From: Acetobacterium wieringae | GTDB taxonomy: Bacteria; Bacillota; Clostridia; Eubacteriales; Eubacteriaceae | Assembly: GCF_001766835.1 (NCBI RefSeq) | Contig: NZ_LKEU01000023.1 | Location: forward strand, 1-64,000 | Reading direction: 5' to 3' | DNA: 64,000 nt | Part shown: positions 16,034 to 24,293 of the stretch, in pieces | How the letters are laid out: the number at the start of each line of letters is the position of its first letter | Position numbering within the stretch: the stretch's first letter is position 1 | Program-made: the position numbers and the translations under genes | Notes under the pieces: generated by a model | Seen by the model: the letters and a program-made list of their open reading frames with translations, nothing else | What the model was told of the DNA's origin: nothing | Database searches by the model: none

Positions 16034-17191
16034 CTAGTATTTTCCGTGATCGATTACATACTGATGAACTGCCTGGAGCTTTTTCAGATCCAGGCCTTTA
16101 CCGCGGATAATTGCTTTGCCGGTGGTAAAGATGTAACCGCCGCCAGGTGCGCCGGCATCGATCATCTTTTTTGCTATATCAATACATTCTGCGGTGGAGT
16201 GGGATTTCAGGACTTCAATGGGATAATTACCCATAACGCACATGGTCTTACCGACCTTTTCTTTAATTGTCTTCATGTCGCCGTATTCAAAAATGCCGAT
16301 CACATGGGGGGGGAGATTGGCCAGATGATCATAAAACTTTGACCAGTTGCCCTCAATAAATAAAGCGACGGTATAACCCATCGCAGTGAGGGTATTGACC
16401 AATCGGGAGAAGGTCGGCCAGTAAAAACGCTCAAACTGCTGGGGACTTAAAAAAGCGGGCATGTGCAAGGGCATAAAAATAGCAGGGATTCTTTTTGGCG
16501 GACCGGAATAGCTGGTCACCCCCCAGCGTAGCATCAGCGGCAGCAGAGCTTCACAGGCCTGCTCCACCAGATCGGGGCAGCGGTGCATATCCACCGAAAT
16601 GCCCATAAAACTGCGGAGCTGATCGGCCAGAAAATCAAAGGGGGCTTCGATCATATTGTCAGAAATAATCGGAACTTCCGCTGTATCACGGCAATGTGCA
16701 TCAATTTCCTTTAGAATTTGGCTGTGGCGCAGATAACTAAGGGCGCCTTTGGCCAGGTTGAGTCCGCCCAGCATTCCGGGCTTTGCAAAGGCTTTGTACT
16801 GCCGGGGCAGAACCTTTTCCACCAGAGTCTTAAAGGGATCTTTGATCAAATCTTCATATTCACTGGGCAGCATTCCGCAGACTTCAGGATGCTGCATAAA
16901 GCCATCCTTATTGGGCACGAAATTCTGAGATTCGATGATGGTGTACATTCCCGGACAGCGCAAAAAAGCCGCAAAGGCGGCATCGACCTTCATATCCTGA
17001 TAGTAAACGGGCAGACATTCCCGGAGAATCTCCAGATTCCAGGTGGCTGTTTTAAGGTGTTGACCACAATAGTCTACCGCCACTTCCGGGCTGTTTAAGG
17101 CAAAAATAGGGATCCGGTCTGGTTTTTCCAGATTTACGGCTTTTTCAATACGGATCAATCGTTCGTCCAATAATCCTTTGGCATCACTCAT
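16034..17191 (-). CDS. Uroporphyrinogen decarboxylase (UROD)-family protein
   Basis: A 385-residue TIM-barrel protein of the UROD family, which in acetogens and methanogens includes corrinoid methyltransferases such as MtaA/MtbA. Family features are RIEKAVNLEKPDRIPIFAL at the start, the central PAIFMPLHMPAFLSPQQFERFYWPTF and the C-terminal GGYIFTTGK. The zinc site of MtaA-type enzymes (HxC in LHxCG) is replaced by ALFIEGNWSKF, so it is neither a standard methylcobalamin:CoM methyltransferase nor a haem-pathway HemE. The nearby corrinoid proteins suggest a methyl-transfer role; the acceptor and donor are unknown. Confidence 0.8.
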   Translation of the reverse strand: MSDAKGLLDERLIRIEKAVNLEKPDRIPIFALNSPEVAVDYCGQHLKTATWNLEILRECLPVYYQDMKVDAAFAAFLRCPGMYTIIESQNFVPNKDGFMQHPEVCGMLPSEYEDLIKDPFKTLVEKVLPRQYKAFAKPGMLGGLNLAKGALSYLRHSQILKEIDAHCRDTAEVPIISDNMIEAPFDFLADQLRSFMGISVDMHRCPDLVEQACEALLPLMLRWGVTSYSGPPKRIPAIFMPLHMPAFLSPQQFERFYWPTFSRLVNTLTAMGYTVALFIEGNWSKFYDHLANLPPHVIGIFEYGDMKTIKEKVGKTMCVMGNYPIEVLKSHSTAECIDIAKKMIDAGAPGGGYIFTTGKAIIRGKGLDLKKLQAVHQYVIDHGKY

Positions 17192-17310
17192 TTATTGCGA
17201 CCTTTATCCTTTTGCGTTGAAATCAGCTGAAATATTGTATGTGTTCAAATTATCATTATTTTTGACAATTGTCAATCTTTATTGAGACGAAAAGTGTTTG
17301 AAAATAAGGC

Positions 17311-17368
17311 TTGATTCGGGCACCAAAATGTGCTACTATGATGTTAATAAGTGAGCAAGTGTTCACAT
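17311..17368 (+). promoter_or_regulatory. ArsR-type promoter and operator
   Basis: TTGATT (17311-17316) and TACTAT (17334-17339) with 17-bp spacing. Immediately downstream lies an imperfect dyad TGAGCA-AG-TGTTCA (17352-17365), the core pattern bound by SmtB/CadC-type metal sensors. Placement at the transcription start fits repression by the ArsR protein encoded next. Confidence 0.7.
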
Positions 17369-17382
17369 ATTAAGGAGATACA

Positions 17383-17694
17383 ATGAGTAAAGTTTTGAAA
17401 AACGATCATACCGAGGAAACCTTGTTTGAGGTGGCTGAATTTTTTAAGGTACTGGGTGATCCAACCCGCATAAAAATCGTCTCGGCGCTGTTTGAAAATG
17501 GCGAGTTGTGTGTGAATGATATTGTCAACCTGGTGGATGTCACCCGAACGGCGGTATCTCATCAATTGCGAATTCTTAAAGACAAACGGATCATTAGTTA
17601 TCGAAAAGAAGGTCAAATGAAATTTTATCATCTGGATGATGCGCACGTGGAAGTGATTGTCCTCTTAACCATCACCCATTTAAGCCATCATTAG
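17383..17694 (+). CDS. ArsR/SmtB-family metal-sensing repressor
   Basis: A 103-residue winged-helix repressor: FFKVLGDPTRIKIVSALFENGELCVNDIV, then recognition helix TRTAVSHQLRILKD and the wing KRIISYRKEGQMKFYHL. The C-terminal helix ends DDAHVEVIVLLTITHLSHH, with Asp and His residues in the position of the alpha-5 zinc site of SmtB/CzrA. The ELCVND element supplies a possible alpha-3 cysteine. It lies 24 bases upstream of the P1B-ATPase, so it very probably represses its own operon and lets go when metal binds. Confidence 0.9.
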   Translation: MSKVLKNDHTEETLFEVAEFFKVLGDPTRIKIVSALFENGELCVNDIVNLVDVTRTAVSHQLRILKDKRIISYRKEGQMKFYHLDDAHVEVIVLLTITHLSHH

Positions 17695-17718
17695 GAGTAT
17701 TGAAAAGAGGTTATCAGC

Positions 17719-19929
17719 ATGAAGCTATTTTTAGAAGGACTTAACTGTGCCAATTGTGCCGGAAAAATTGAAAAATTGGTTGGTAAAATGCCAAATGTTC
17801 AGGCAGCCAGTCTGTCTCTGGCCACCGGATCATTGGTGATTGATGAAGGGGAGGGATTTGCTCAGGACGAAACCTATGATGCCATTGTCAAACTGGTGCA
17901 TTCGCTGGAGCCCCATGTTGTGGTTTCCAAAAATCGCAAATCAACGGCAGCAGCCGAGCCCTGTGGTTGTGATGGGCATGGTCACGAACATACCCATCAT
18001 CCGGGTGAGATATCTCAATCCGCAGGGCATTCCCACGCAGGAGCTCTGGGCGATATGGATAAACGGCAGAAACTGGAACTGATTACGGCCATTGGATTGT
18101 TTATTCTGGGTTTTGTGTTTCAGGCTTTTCTGCCCGCAAATCTGGAAGTGGTCACGATTGGGATTTTTCTGGGGGCCTATTTATTGGCCGGGTATCGGGT
18201 GATTCTGTTGGCCTTTCGTAACATCGGACAAGGTCAGATATTTGATGAAAATTTTCTGATGACCATCGCCACCTTTGGGGCCCTGGTTTTAACCGAATGG
18301 CCGGAAGCTGCTGGGGTTATGATCTTTTTCGGCATTGGCGAATATTTTCAGGATCGGGCTGTCGACAATGCCCGCCGTTCGATTGCCGAAACGATCAGCT
18401 TTAATGCCATTACTGCCAATCGGGTTGGCCCCGAAGGGGAGGTAGTTATTGATGCCAAACGAGTAAAGGTGGGTGATGTGCTGGTGATCAAACCCGGCGA
18501 AAAAATCCCTGCCGATGGGATCATCATGGATGGGATTTCCCATTTGGATACCTCGCCGCTGACGGGTGAATCCTATCCCCGGAAGGTCGAAAAGGGGGAT
18601 GAAATCCTCAGCGGGATGATCAATGGTAATGCGGTGCTGAAGATGCGGGTGACGAAAGACTACGAAAACTCCACGGCCATGAAAATTATGCACCTGATTG
18701 AAGAAGCCAGTGATAAAAAAGGTAAAACCGAAAAATTCATCACCCGGTTTTCTCATTATTATACCCCGATTGTGGTCTTTTCAGCAATTGCTATGGCCAT
18801 TATTCCGCCGCTTCTGATTCCTGGTGCGTCCTGGGAAACCTGGTTTTACCAGAGCCTGATCTTTCTGGTGGTGTCTTGTCCCTGTGCCCTGGTATTATCG
18901 ATTCCGATCAGTTATTTTGGTGGGATTGGCCGGGCTTCCAAGGAAGGGGTTCTGATTAAGGGTGGAAATTATCTGGATGTTCTTTATCAAGCGGATGTCT
19001 TTGTCTTTGACAAAACCGGCACCCTGACTCAGGGTGAATTCAAGGTCATCAAAACTGTAGCGGCTCCAGGCTTTAGCGAAGCAGAAGTGTTAGCGGCCGC
19101 AGCTGCCGGGGAACACTATTCCAACCACCCCATTGGGAAGGCAATTACGGCCCATGCCCAAATTATTGTTGATGAAACCCGGTTAAAAAATTATGCCGAA
19201 ATTCCCGGCAAAGGTACCCGGGTGGAAGTGGACAATCAGGTAATCCTGGCCGGAAATAAGAGTCTTCTGATCGATCATCAGATTGAACTGGCCGAAAATG
19301 ATGAGGCGGGTACCATTGTCTATATTGCCATCAATAAGCAACTGGCTGGGTACCTGGTATTGGGGGACAAAGTCAAAGATAATACCTTTGCCACCTTGCA
19401 ACAGCTCAAAAAACTGGGCGTCAAAAAAACCGTGATGCTCAGTGGGGATAATGCCCAGGTTGCCAACCAGATCGGTCAGCAGCTGCAGCTTGATGAAGTG
19501 ATGGGCGATTGTCTGCCCCAGGATAAGGTGACGGCCTTTGAGCGAATCAAGGCTGACAATCCGGAGGGTAAAACCATCTTTGTCGGCGACGGCATGAACG
19601 ATGCCCCAGTGCTGGCGATGGCTGATGCGGGGATCGCCATGGGGGCCCTGGGTTCAGACGCCGCCATTGAGGCAGCCGACATCATTCTGATGAAGGATGA
19701 TCCCATGGATATTGTCAAGTCGGTGGACGTTGCCAAATATACTCGCCGGATTATGATTCAGAATATTGTTCTGGCTCTGGGGATTAAAATTACGGTACTG
19801 ACTTTGACCTTCTTTGGCATGGGTGAGATGTATCTGGCAATTTTTGCCGATGTTGGTGCCGCCATCCTGACTATTTTAAATACCACCCGGATTCTCCGTT
19901 ATCGGGGAAGCTGGCAGAAAACAAAATAG
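17719..19929 (+). CDS. Heavy-metal-translocating P-type ATPase (Zn/Cd/Co class)
   Basis: A 736-residue P1B-ATPase pumping metal out of the cell. It has an N-terminal HMA-like domain with CANC (C10, C13), a histidine-rich linker (GHGHEHTHH and GHSHAG, about residues 90-112), the CPC metal site in the sixth helix (C387-P-C389), the phosphorylation motif DKTGTLTQG (D431), the HP motif in YSNHPIG, and the hinge GDGMNDAPVLAMAD. SCPCALV with the His-rich linker points to zinc/cadmium/cobalt rather than copper. It is co-transcribed with the ArsR sensor, and a terminator follows. Confidence 0.95.
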   Translation: MKLFLEGLNCANCAGKIEKLVGKMPNVQAASLSLATGSLVIDEGEGFAQDETYDAIVKLVHSLEPHVVVSKNRKSTAAAEPCGCDGHGHEHTHHPGEISQSAGHSHAGALGDMDKRQKLELITAIGLFILGFVFQAFLPANLEVVTIGIFLGAYLLAGYRVILLAFRNIGQGQIFDENFLMTIATFGALVLTEWPEAAGVMIFFGIGEYFQDRAVDNARRSIAETISFNAITANRVGPEGEVVIDAKRVKVGDVLVIKPGEKIPADGIIMDGISHLDTSPLTGESYPRKVEKGDEILSGMINGNAVLKMRVTKDYENSTAMKIMHLIEEASDKKGKTEKFITRFSHYYTPIVVFSAIAMAIIPPLLIPGASWETWFYQSLIFLVVSCPCALVLSIPISYFGGIGRASKEGVLIKGGNYLDVLYQADVFVFDKTGTLTQGEFKVIKTVAAPGFSEAEVLAAAAAGEHYSNHPIGKAITAHAQIIVDETRLKNYAEIPGKGTRVEVDNQVILAGNKSLLIDHQIELAENDEAGTIVYIAINKQLAGYLVLGDKVKDNTFATLQQLKKLGVKKTVMLSGDNAQVANQIGQQLQLDEVMGDCLPQDKVTAFERIKADNPEGKTIFVGDGMNDAPVLAMADAGIAMGALGSDAAIEAADIILMKDDPMDIVKSVDVAKYTRRIMIQNIVLALGIKITVLTLTFFGMGEMYLAIFADVGAAILTILNTTRILRYRGSWQKTK

Positions 19930-19938
19930 AAAAAATGA

Positions 19939-19967
19939 AAAATCGCTGTTTATCGGCGATTTTTTTT
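19939..19967 (+). terminator. Terminator after the P-type ATPase
   Basis: AAAATCGC (19939-19946) pairs with GCGATTTT (19956-19963) and a T run follows. Confidence 0.88.
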
Positions 19968-20003
19968 GGTTAAAATTTACCCGTCAGAATTGGAAGCGTT
20001 TAC

Positions 20004-20056
20004 TTGACAATCGGATGTTAAAGGTGTATCATACGACTAAACATGTACACACATGT
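20004..20056 (+). promoter_or_regulatory. Promoter and dyad upstream of corrinoid gene B
   Basis: Perfect TTGACA (20004-20009), 17 bases, then TATCAT (20027-20032): a strong housekeeping promoter. At the predicted transcript start two ACATGT palindromes (20041-20046 and 20051-20056) are arranged in tandem around a TGTACAC core, a possible operator. The cognate regulator is not identified. Confidence 0.75.
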
Positions 20057-20103
20057 CACACAAGTTTTTTATGAGATGATTTTTTTAAAGAAGGGGTATT
20101 AAA

Positions 20104-20733
20104 ATGCTGGATTTAAAGGTATTAACACAGGCAGTTGGAGATTTAGAAGAAGAAGATGTAATGGATCTGCTCAATGATTTTGTGGCGACGAATCCTTCTG
20201 AAGCAGAAGCACAGGAAGCCGTTGCTGCCTGTCAGGGTGGTATGGCACTGGTTGGTGATCTGTTTGAAAAAGGCGAATATTTTGTTGGCGATCTGATCTT
20301 TGCTGGCGAATTGTTAACCGAAGCTATCAATGTGCTAAAACCGGTTTTAGGCGGTGATGATTCAGCAGTTGCTGGAACGATCGTTATCGGAACGGTTCAT
20401 GGTGACTTACACGATATCGGAAAAAATATCTTTAAGAGTATGTCGGAAGCGGCAGGATTTGAAGTGATTGACCTGGGGATTGATGTGGCTCCAGAAATCT
20501 TTGTCGAAAAAGCCAAAGATTGCAATCCGGCGATCATTGGTATGAGTGGAGTCTTAACATTAGCGATCGATTCGATGAAAGAAACGGTCGATGCGCTCAA
20601 AGCTGCTGGCATCGATGCTAAAGTGATCATTGGCGGAAATCCGGTTACGAAAGAATCCTGTGAATATGTGGGTGCTGATCAATTTACCACCAATGCAGCA
20701 GAAGGCGTTAAAATCTGTCAGGGATGGGTCTAA
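20104..20733 (+). CDS. Corrinoid (cobalamin-binding) methyl-carrier protein B
   Basis: A 209-residue methyltransferase corrinoid protein: helical cap (about residues 1-88, with GDLFEKGEYFVGDLIFAGELL) and B12 domain with base-off motif GDLHDIGKN (D101, H103, G106), then the cofactor-contact segments GMSGVLTLAIDSMKETV and IIGGNPVTKE. AAGGGG precedes the ATG. It has its own strong promoter and a terminator, so it is expressed alone, upstream of the second formate channel gene. The partner methyltransferases are not in the window, apart from the UROD-family protein 3 kb away. Confidence 0.92.
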   Translation: MLDLKVLTQAVGDLEEEDVMDLLNDFVATNPSEAEAQEAVAACQGGMALVGDLFEKGEYFVGDLIFAGELLTEAINVLKPVLGGDDSAVAGTIVIGTVHGDLHDIGKNIFKSMSEAAGFEVIDLGIDVAPEIFVEKAKDCNPAIIGMSGVLTLAIDSMKETVDALKAAGIDAKVIIGGNPVTKESCEYVGADQFTTNAAEGVKICQGWV

Positions 20734-20766
20734 GCCTTAATAACCCCAAAATAAAATAAAAATACG

Positions 20767-20808
20767 AGGATAAAGGGGAGCGTTAGCTCGGATCTTTATC
20801 CTTTTTTT
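20767..20808 (+). terminator. Terminator after corrinoid gene B
   Basis: A two-tier hairpin: AGGATAAAG (20767-20775) with CTTTATCCT (20794-20802), plus an inner GAGC/GCTC stem, then a T run. Confidence 0.9.
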
Positions 20809-20892
20809 ATTTACACGAAAGAGAAATAGGATGACTCTTGATCAAATAGAGACATCTTTATTAGCGCTAAATTTATAAGATTTGTAGATATT

Positions 20893-20925
20893 TGTATATA
20901 CAGGTCGATATAAGTATGGTATAAT
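20893..20925 (+). promoter_or_regulatory. Promoter of formate channel copy 2 with overlapping palindrome
   Basis: TATACA (20897-20902), 17 bases, TATAAT (20920-20925). The -35 element is embedded in the perfect palindrome TGTATATACA (20893-20902), which has the GTxTAxAC pattern of HutC/UTRA-type GntR operators. Two such regulators are encoded in the window. Confidence 0.65.
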
Positions 20926-20977
20926 TTCGACAAACGATTTCATCAAAATCGGAAAACTTTATGTTTAGGAGGAGAGG

Positions 20978-21757
20978 GTGAATAATTTTTTTAGTCCCGC
21001 AGAAATCTGCGAGAACATGGTGAACGGATGTAATAATAAAGCCAAGCTGCCAATCAGTAAAATGCTCGTTTTGGGTATTTTTGCTGGTGTCTTTATTGGT
21101 TTTGGGGCTTATGGTTTTACGGTTATTACATCGGGTGCCGGTACTGGTTTTGAAGCGACCTTTGCCAAGTATATTGGGGCTGGGGTTTTCCCGGTGGGCC
21201 TGATGCTGGTGGTTATTTGTGGTGCAGAACTGTTTACTGGAAACAACCTGATGACCTTATCACTTTTCAAAAAAGAAATTACCGTCGGCGCAATGTTGCG
21301 TAACTGGGGTGTGGTCTGGGCAGCCAATCTGGTGGGATCTGTTTTACTGGCTTATTTAATGTCACAAAGCGGTCTCTATGGTGAAGCGATGACAGCAAAA
21401 GCTATTGGCATTGCCGAAGCAAAATGTGCGATTCCTTTAATGCCAGTGATCATCCGGGCGATTTTCTGTAACATGCTGGTTTGCCTGGCGGTCTGGATGC
21501 AATCCGGGGCCAAAGATATCATCGGTAAGATCTTTGCGATCTGGTTCCCCATCATGCTCTTCGTTTTGTCTGGTTTTGAGCATAGTGTGGCCAACATGTT
21601 TTTTATTCCCATGGGGATCTTCTGCGGCGCAGATGTAACCTGGGCCCAGGCTTTTCTGAACAATATTCTTCCAGTAACCTTGGGAAATATTATTGGTGGG
21701 GCCGTTATCATTCCTGCTTGCTATCATTTTACCTATGCTAAAAAATCAGCGGCATAA
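20978..21757 (+). CDS. Formate/nitrite transporter family channel, copy 2
   Basis: A 259-residue FNT-family channel almost identical to the one at 601-1374. Only about ten residues differ, nearly all in the first 30 and last 35-50 positions. The start is GTG with a strong AGGAGGAG site. Same signatures: AGTGFEATFAKYIGAGVFPVG and CGAELFTGNNLM. Unlike copy 1, which lies behind fhs, this copy sits between corrinoid genes B and C under its own promoter with a palindromic operator-like site, so the two copies are probably used under different conditions. Formate as substrate is inferred. Confidence 0.92.
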   Translation: MNNFFSPAEICENMVNGCNNKAKLPISKMLVLGIFAGVFIGFGAYGFTVITSGAGTGFEATFAKYIGAGVFPVGLMLVVICGAELFTGNNLMTLSLFKKEITVGAMLRNWGVVWAANLVGSVLLAYLMSQSGLYGEAMTAKAIGIAEAKCAIPLMPVIIRAIFCNMLVCLAVWMQSGAKDIIGKIFAIWFPIMLFVLSGFEHSVANMFFIPMGIFCGADVTWAQAFLNNILPVTLGNIIGGAVIIPACYHFTYAKKSAA

Positions 21758-22007
21758 AAAGTTGACAGTTTAGTAACTTTTGCTCTTCATTAAGAGAAGA
21801 GCAAAGGCCTCTAAACTTAAAGAAATAAAAATTTGTATGATAAATATCAATTATACCATTATCAAAAAAAATAATTTAGGTTATAATTATAAGAACTTTG
21901 AAAAATATTAAACTAGAAATTCCAGGTGTGATCATTTAGATAAAGCCAGGTTGATAAACGTGGTGGTGGTATTCAATTTACACCTTTAAGGGAGTGGAAC
22001 TTAAATT

Positions 22008-22658
22008 ATGAAACATAGCATTGTAAGATCCATCGAAGGATTATATGAGGATCGAACCCTGGAACTGGTACGGATTGCTATTCGAAAAGGGTTTAAACCA
22101 ATTGACATTTTTAATTGGCTCCAAACCGGAATGGAACGGGTTGGTAAATTATACGAAACCAGTGATTATTTTATTGCGGATTTGATTTTTGCCGGGATCA
22201 TTTTTCAGGAAGTGATGGAGCTGGAAGAATTAAAAGAAGTTACTAAGGTAACCCCTAAAAATAAGATCGGGCGACTATTGCTTTTTTCGGTGTTTGGAGA
22301 TTGTCACGATATTGGCAAAAATATTTTTGGTTCCTTTGCCAGAACTGCCGGATTCGAACTCATTGATTTAGGGACGGATGTATCGCTGTATCAGGTCATC
22401 GAAGCTATTGAAACCGTCAAACCGGATATCATCGGCATGAGTGGTATGCAGCAGGAAACCATTTATGAAATGCGGGCGGTAGTCTGTGAATTGGTTAACC
22501 GGGGCATCCGGGATGATTACCGGGTCATTATCGGTGGTGCTGTCATTGATGAAAAGGCAGCTCAGATAGTTGGTGCCGATTTTGCCACTAAAGATGTGAT
22601 GACTGGGGTCGAGAAATGCAAATTATGGATGATTGAAAAAACCGGAAAAAAACAATAA
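22008..22658 (+). CDS. Corrinoid (cobalamin-binding) methyl-carrier protein C
   Basis: A 216-residue methyltransferase corrinoid protein, divergent from A and B but with the same plan: helical cap (IRKGFKPIDIFNWLQTGMERV through ETSDYFIADLIFAGIIF) and B12 domain with GDCHDIGKN (D98, H100, G103). LIDLGTDV and GMSGMQQETIYEMRAVV follow. AGGGAG precedes the ATG. It is the first gene of a three-gene set with a GntR/UTRA regulator 28 bases downstream and a DUF1638 protein after that. No methyltransferase for loading the corrinoid lies next to it. Confidence 0.9.
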   Translation: MKHSIVRSIEGLYEDRTLELVRIAIRKGFKPIDIFNWLQTGMERVGKLYETSDYFIADLIFAGIIFQEVMELEELKEVTKVTPKNKIGRLLLFSVFGDCHDIGKNIFGSFARTAGFELIDLGTDVSLYQVIEAIETVKPDIIGMSGMQQETIYEMRAVVCELVNRGIRDDYRVIIGGAVIDEKAAQIVGADFATKDVMTGVEKCKLWMIEKTGKKQ

Positions 22659-22686
22659 ATAGAAAATAGACCAAGGTGGTAGAGAA

Positions 22687-23391
22687 ATGGGATCCCCCGA
22701 ATATTTAAAAATAGTCGATGCAATAAAAAATAGAATAACCAGTGAAGAAATTAAACCGGGTGATGCCATACAATCTGAGAATCTTCTCTGTGAAGAATTT
22801 AATGTCAGTCGCATGACGGTCAGAAAAGGGTTGGCTGTACTTGTCAATGAAGGGTATATTTACTCCATACCAGGTAAAGGAAACTATGTTTGTGAGCCGA
22901 ATCTGGATTCGTACACCCTTCATTTTGATGAAATGATGACGACTGAAAAAAAAGGTGAGGAAATCCGACTGATTGAAGTCAACGTCGTGAAGCCCAGCTA
23001 TGAGGTGGGCTTTAACCTGGAAATCCCCGAAAACAAACATGTCATCGTGGTCAAACGGGTATTTGTCAGCGATGGGGTGGTAAAGGCCTTTGATGTTAAG
23101 TATATTCCGTATTACCGGGGCATTCCGATTGTCGAGAAAGAAATTCGCTATGCGACCTTTCCCGAAATGGTGGCCAAAAAGAACTCCATTTTTGCGATGA
23201 CCAAAAAGCTGAAGATTCGGGCCATGGCAGCAACCGGCGAAGTTAGTCAGGTGCTGGATATCATGGAAGGTGATCCGGTGCTGGTGGTGGAACAGAAGCT
23301 GATGGATGAAAAAGATCACCCCATTGGATGGGGTCTTATGTACTTTACCGGTGACGATTCAGGGTTGGAGGCAGTCGCTTCCTTCGATTAG
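22687..23391 (+). CDS. GntR/HutC-family regulator with UTRA domain (C)
   Basis: A 234-residue paralogue of the regulator at 4298-5002, with the same length and domain order: winged helix with KPGDAIQSENLLCEEFNVSR and MTVRKGLAVLVNEGYIYSIPGKGNYV, then a UTRA domain (about 95-230). AAGGTGG precedes the ATG. It is co-oriented behind corrinoid gene C, as the other is behind corrinoid gene A. Probably a ligand-responsive regulator of the local methyl-transfer genes. The ligand domains differ considerably, so the two likely sense different compounds. Confidence 0.9.
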   Translation: MGSPEYLKIVDAIKNRITSEEIKPGDAIQSENLLCEEFNVSRMTVRKGLAVLVNEGYIYSIPGKGNYVCEPNLDSYTLHFDEMMTTEKKGEEIRLIEVNVVKPSYEVGFNLEIPENKHVIVVKRVFVSDGVVKAFDVKYIPYYRGIPIVEKEIRYATFPEMVAKKNSIFAMTKKLKIRAMAATGEVSQVLDIMEGDPVLVVEQKLMDEKDHPIGWGLMYFTGDDSGLEAVASFD

Positions 23392-23413
23392 TTATGAATA
23401 ACTGAGGTATGGG

Positions 23414-24109
23414 ATGAAAGAAAGTATCTTATTAATTGCGTGTGGAATGATTCAGGACGAGATGAGCTTGGCGATGAAAAATACCGGCATCAATTATGAC
23501 ACCATTTGGATGAGTGCAGAACTTCATAACAACCCGGATATGCTAAATCAGGAACTGCAAAAAGAGATCAACCGTCATCAGGAATACGACACCATTCTGC
23601 TCAGCTACGGGAATTGCGGCAAAGCCCTGATCGGATTGCGTAGTGACCATGCCAGATTGGCGCTGTTGCGCTCTGAGGATTGTATCCAGATTCTGCTTCA
23701 TAATAAGGAGAAACTCAAATCGATCCGGGGTGAAACCTACTTTATCACCCGCGGTTGGATGATGGGGAAAAAGTCTTTAAAAGAAGAATATCATTATGCC
23801 ATCAACAAATATGGGCCCAAGCGGGCTGAAATGATCATGGAAATTATGTTTAAAAACTACAAGTCCCTGATGATGATTGATTCAGGTGCCTATGATCTGG
23901 ATGAGTGGATTCATTGTGCCCGCCACCTAAGCCAGGTGCTGAAACTGGATTTTGTAATCACCCAGGGTGATGTGGAAATCCTGGAAATGTTTCTGTCGCT
24001 TAAATGGGATCACCGGGTGGCCGTGATCGAGCCGGGACAGGAAGTGACTAAGGACGATTTTGGGGTGGAATGTGTTGTGGCATCCTGTGCCAATATGTTT
24101 AAAATGTAA
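23414..24109 (+). CDS. DUF1638 protein
   Basis: A 231-residue protein of the DUF1638 family, often encoded beside corrinoid proteins and methylamine- or betaine-type methyltransferases. Conserved pieces visible here are LLIACGMIQDEM near the N-terminus, TILLSYGNCGKALIGL, HARLALLRSEDCIQILL, and YFITRGWM. Cysteines in ACGM, NCGK and EDCI may form a metal site. It starts 22 bases after the GntR gene and ends the operon at a terminator. The biochemical role is unknown. Confidence 0.82.
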   Translation: MKESILLIACGMIQDEMSLAMKNTGINYDTIWMSAELHNNPDMLNQELQKEINRHQEYDTILLSYGNCGKALIGLRSDHARLALLRSEDCIQILLHNKEKLKSIRGETYFITRGWMMGKKSLKEEYHYAINKYGPKRAEMIMEIMFKNYKSLMMIDSGAYDLDEWIHCARHLSQVLKLDFVITQGDVEILEMFLSLKWDHRVAVIEPGQEVTKDDFGVECVVASCANMFKM

Positions 24110-24135
24110 AAATGCGGATTTGATTGACTTACTCG

Positions 24136-24167
24136 GGAGATACGAAAAACGTGTCTCTCTTTTTATT
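24136..24167 (+). terminator. Terminator after the DUF1638 gene
   Basis: GAGATACG (24137-24144) pairs with CGTGTCTC (24150-24157, one G-T pair), followed by a T-rich run. Confidence 0.85.
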
Positions 24168-24222
24168 TTGTGCTGTTGTAGATGTTGCGCCAAAGGGTTG
24201 ACTTCTGCTAGTCATACAGGTG

Positions 24223-24251
24223 TAGACAGACAAAAGGGAAAACAGTATAAT
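24223..24251 (+). promoter_or_regulatory. Promoter of murE
   Basis: TAGACA (24223-24228), 17 bases, TATAAT (24246-24251), about 40 bases before the murE start. Confidence 0.65.
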
Positions 24252-24293
24252 AATAAATGAGTTTTACGGATGATAAACAAGAGAGGAAAACCA

